7,278 bases of DNA from an uncultured Actinomycetes bacterium (GTDB taxonomy: Bacteria; Actinomycetota; Actinomycetes; S36-B12): positions 1 through 7,278 of the forward strand of contig CAJIYV010000040.1 of assembly GCA_905181745.1 (NCBI GenBank), written 5' to 3'. The notes under the pieces were generated by a model. It was not told the origin of the DNA and ran no database searches. It saw nothing but the letters and a program-made list of their open reading frames with translations. Below are positions 6,284-7,278 of this stretch, one piece after another (the first letter of the stretch is position 1; every line of letters starts with the position of its first letter). The position numbers were made by a program, and so were the translations under genes.

Positions 6284-7278
6284 GATCGTATTGTTCCTCA
6301 CCGATTATTTCGTGGGCCACCACCCGCACTCTGGCGACCCGACGGCCGTCAAGTTCGATAACTTCACATTCATGGCTTCCTAAATCGACCGTGTCACCGA
6401 CCTGAGGCAACTGCCCCAATTGAGAAACGATAAAACCCGCGATCGTTTCAAATGGACCCTCGGGAAGCTCAATGGAAGTTTGGTCTTCGAAGTCGTCGCG
6501 ATTGAGCAGCCCGTCCACGGTAACTTCGCCGATAGGACTGAGCTCGCGCGTTGGAGCTTCAACGTCGTACTCGTCTTTAATGTCACCGATTAGTTCTTCG
6601 ACCAGATCCTCCATGGTTACCAGACCCGCCGTACCGCCGTATTCATCTTGGACCATTGCTACATGAGCGCGAAGTCGCCGCATTTCATTAAGGGTGGCGA
6701 GCACTTCTTTACTGGCCGGAAAGGTCAACACTTCACGGACGAGTTTTCCAACCTGAATACTTGGGTCTTCGAGATCTGGGTCGAGTAAGTCCCGAATATG
6801 CACGAAGCCAATCACCTCATCTGCTGAACCGCGAATCACCGGATAGCGGGAGTGCGGTTGATCAGAAATCAATCGAATTGCTTTGGAGACCGAGAGTGAT
6901 GCATCGAGGAATGAGACTTCAGTGCGCGGCATCATGACTTCACGCAATTCTTGCTCCCCCGCTGCAAAAATGTCGTCAATCATTTCTCGTTCCTCAACGC
7001 TAAGGTCTTCGTGGGCTGCGACCAGGTCGCGAAGTTCCTCGCCACTCATCTGCTCTTTGACCGCTTTGGGGTCAATCCCGAATAACCGAACGATCACATT
7101 TGTTGATCCGCTCAAGGCCGCGATAAAGGGCCTCGTGATTTTGGAAGTGAACTCGATCGGACCTGCGACAAAGAGTGCAACCTGTTCGACACGTTGTAAG
7201 GCAATTCGCTTGGGTACCAATTCGCCAAGTACAAGGGAAATGTAGGCGATAATCACCGTGATCCCAATAAAGGCAACG
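6273..7278 (-). CDS. CNNM/CorC (hemolysin-like) CBS-domain membrane protein, N-terminus beyond the window
   Basis: Member of the DUF21/CNNM plus CBS plus CorC_HlyC family, linked in characterised members to magnesium (or cobalt) transport and tolerance. The older name 'hemolysin' is not evidence of toxicity. 334 residues are visible. The frame stays open through the edge (reading VAFIGIT before the GTG at 7256), so that GTG is internal and about 100 N-terminal residues with more membrane helices are missing. Counting from the GTG: the end of the CNNM membrane domain with the conserved SLVLGELVPKRIALQ at 7-21; an acidic linker MSGEELRDLV at 70-79; a first CBS domain at about 105-160 (VMMPRTEVSFLDA); a second at about 170-227 (VQDEYGGTAGLVTMEDLVEE); and a C-terminal CorC_HlyC domain at about 242-314 (TVDGLLNRDDFE). 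The protein ends 11 bases inside trpS. The ion transported cannot be told from sequence. Confidence 0.92.
   Translation of the reverse strand, partial: VAFIGITVIIAYISLVLGELVPKRIALQRVEQVALFVAGPIEFTSKITRPFIAALSGSTNVIVRLFGIDPKAVKEQMSGEELRDLVAAHEDLSVEEREMIDDIFAAGEQELREVMMPRTEVSFLDASLSVSKAIRLISDQPHSRYPVIRGSADEVIGFVHIRDLLDPDLEDPSIQVGKLVREVLTFPASKEVLATLNEMRRLRAHVAMVQDEYGGTAGLVTMEDLVEELIGDIKDEYDVEAPTRELSPIGEVTVDGLLNRDDFEDQTSIELPEGPFETIAGFIVSQLGQLPQVGDTVDLGSHECEVIELDGRRVARVRVVAHEIIGEEQYDRDL
6294..6300 (-). promoter_or_regulatory. Ribosome binding site of trpS inside the upstream gene
   Basis: TGAGGAA on the minus strand lies within the last codons of the CorC-like gene, ten bases before the GTG at 6283. 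It would be exposed by ribosomes finishing the upstream gene, consistent with coupling. Confidence 0.45.

Noticed and set aside
7254..7256. GTG as the start of the CorC-like protein
   Set aside because: The frame is open to the window edge and the upstream residues continue a membrane helix leading into the conserved LGELVPKR motif, so the gene is cut rather than starting here.
1..7278. CRISPR arrays, insertion sequences, tRNA/rRNA genes, toxin-antitoxin or defence genes
   Set aside because: No repeat-spacer pattern, transposase motifs, terminal inverted repeats or cloverleaf sequences were seen. Almost all bases are accounted for by housekeeping coding regions.

Overview
The window looks like a chromosomal segment of an actinobacterium of moderate G+C (about half by eye). 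The evidence is the succinate dehydrogenase, whose flavoprotein and membrane anchor resemble mycobacterial Sdh1/Streptomyces-type subunits, together with an actinobacterial-style DacB-like carboxypeptidase and GTG/TTG starts. Genus cannot be set from the sequence alone. All the genes are central metabolism or housekeeping. I see no mobile element, CRISPR array, RNA gene or defence cassette.

Layout: (1) 1-2402, minus strand: the start of an sdhC-sdhA-(sdhB) operon. sdhC is complete. sdhA is cut by the left edge after 523 residues. (2) 2496-3953, minus strand: a complete NAD(P)-dependent succinate-semialdehyde dehydrogenase (gabD), directly upstream of sdhC. (3) 3954-4101: a divergent promoter region. 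(4) 4102-5283, plus strand: a secreted, membrane-anchored D-alanyl-D-alanine carboxypeptidase (peptidase S11), probably read from a leaderless or nearly leaderless mRNA. (5) 5267-6283, minus strand: tryptophanyl-tRNA synthetase (trpS), convergent with the carboxypeptidase and overlapping its end by 17 bp. (6) 6273-7278, minus strand: a CNNM/CorC (hemolysin-like) CBS-domain membrane protein, cut by the right edge, whose 3' end overlaps the trpS start.

Functional logic: GabD makes succinate from succinic semialdehyde, and the neighbouring Sdh oxidises that succinate to fumarate and passes electrons to quinone. The 2402-3953 block therefore looks like a succinate-production/succinate-oxidation unit. 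The membrane anchor has no obvious haem-b anchor pattern. It carries a cytosol-side set of Cys/His residues that fits the type-F (Rieske-cluster) complex II described from mycobacteria. The CorC-like gene and trpS are packed tightly enough to be co-transcribed and perhaps translationally coupled.

Most informative points: the type-F complex II next to gabD, the position of this operon beside dacB/trpS (where I recall other actinobacteria carrying the sdhCDAB-type enzyme), the leaderless-looking dacB promoter, and a small hairpin that contains both stop codons of the overlapping convergent gene pair. I found no clearly undescribed system.
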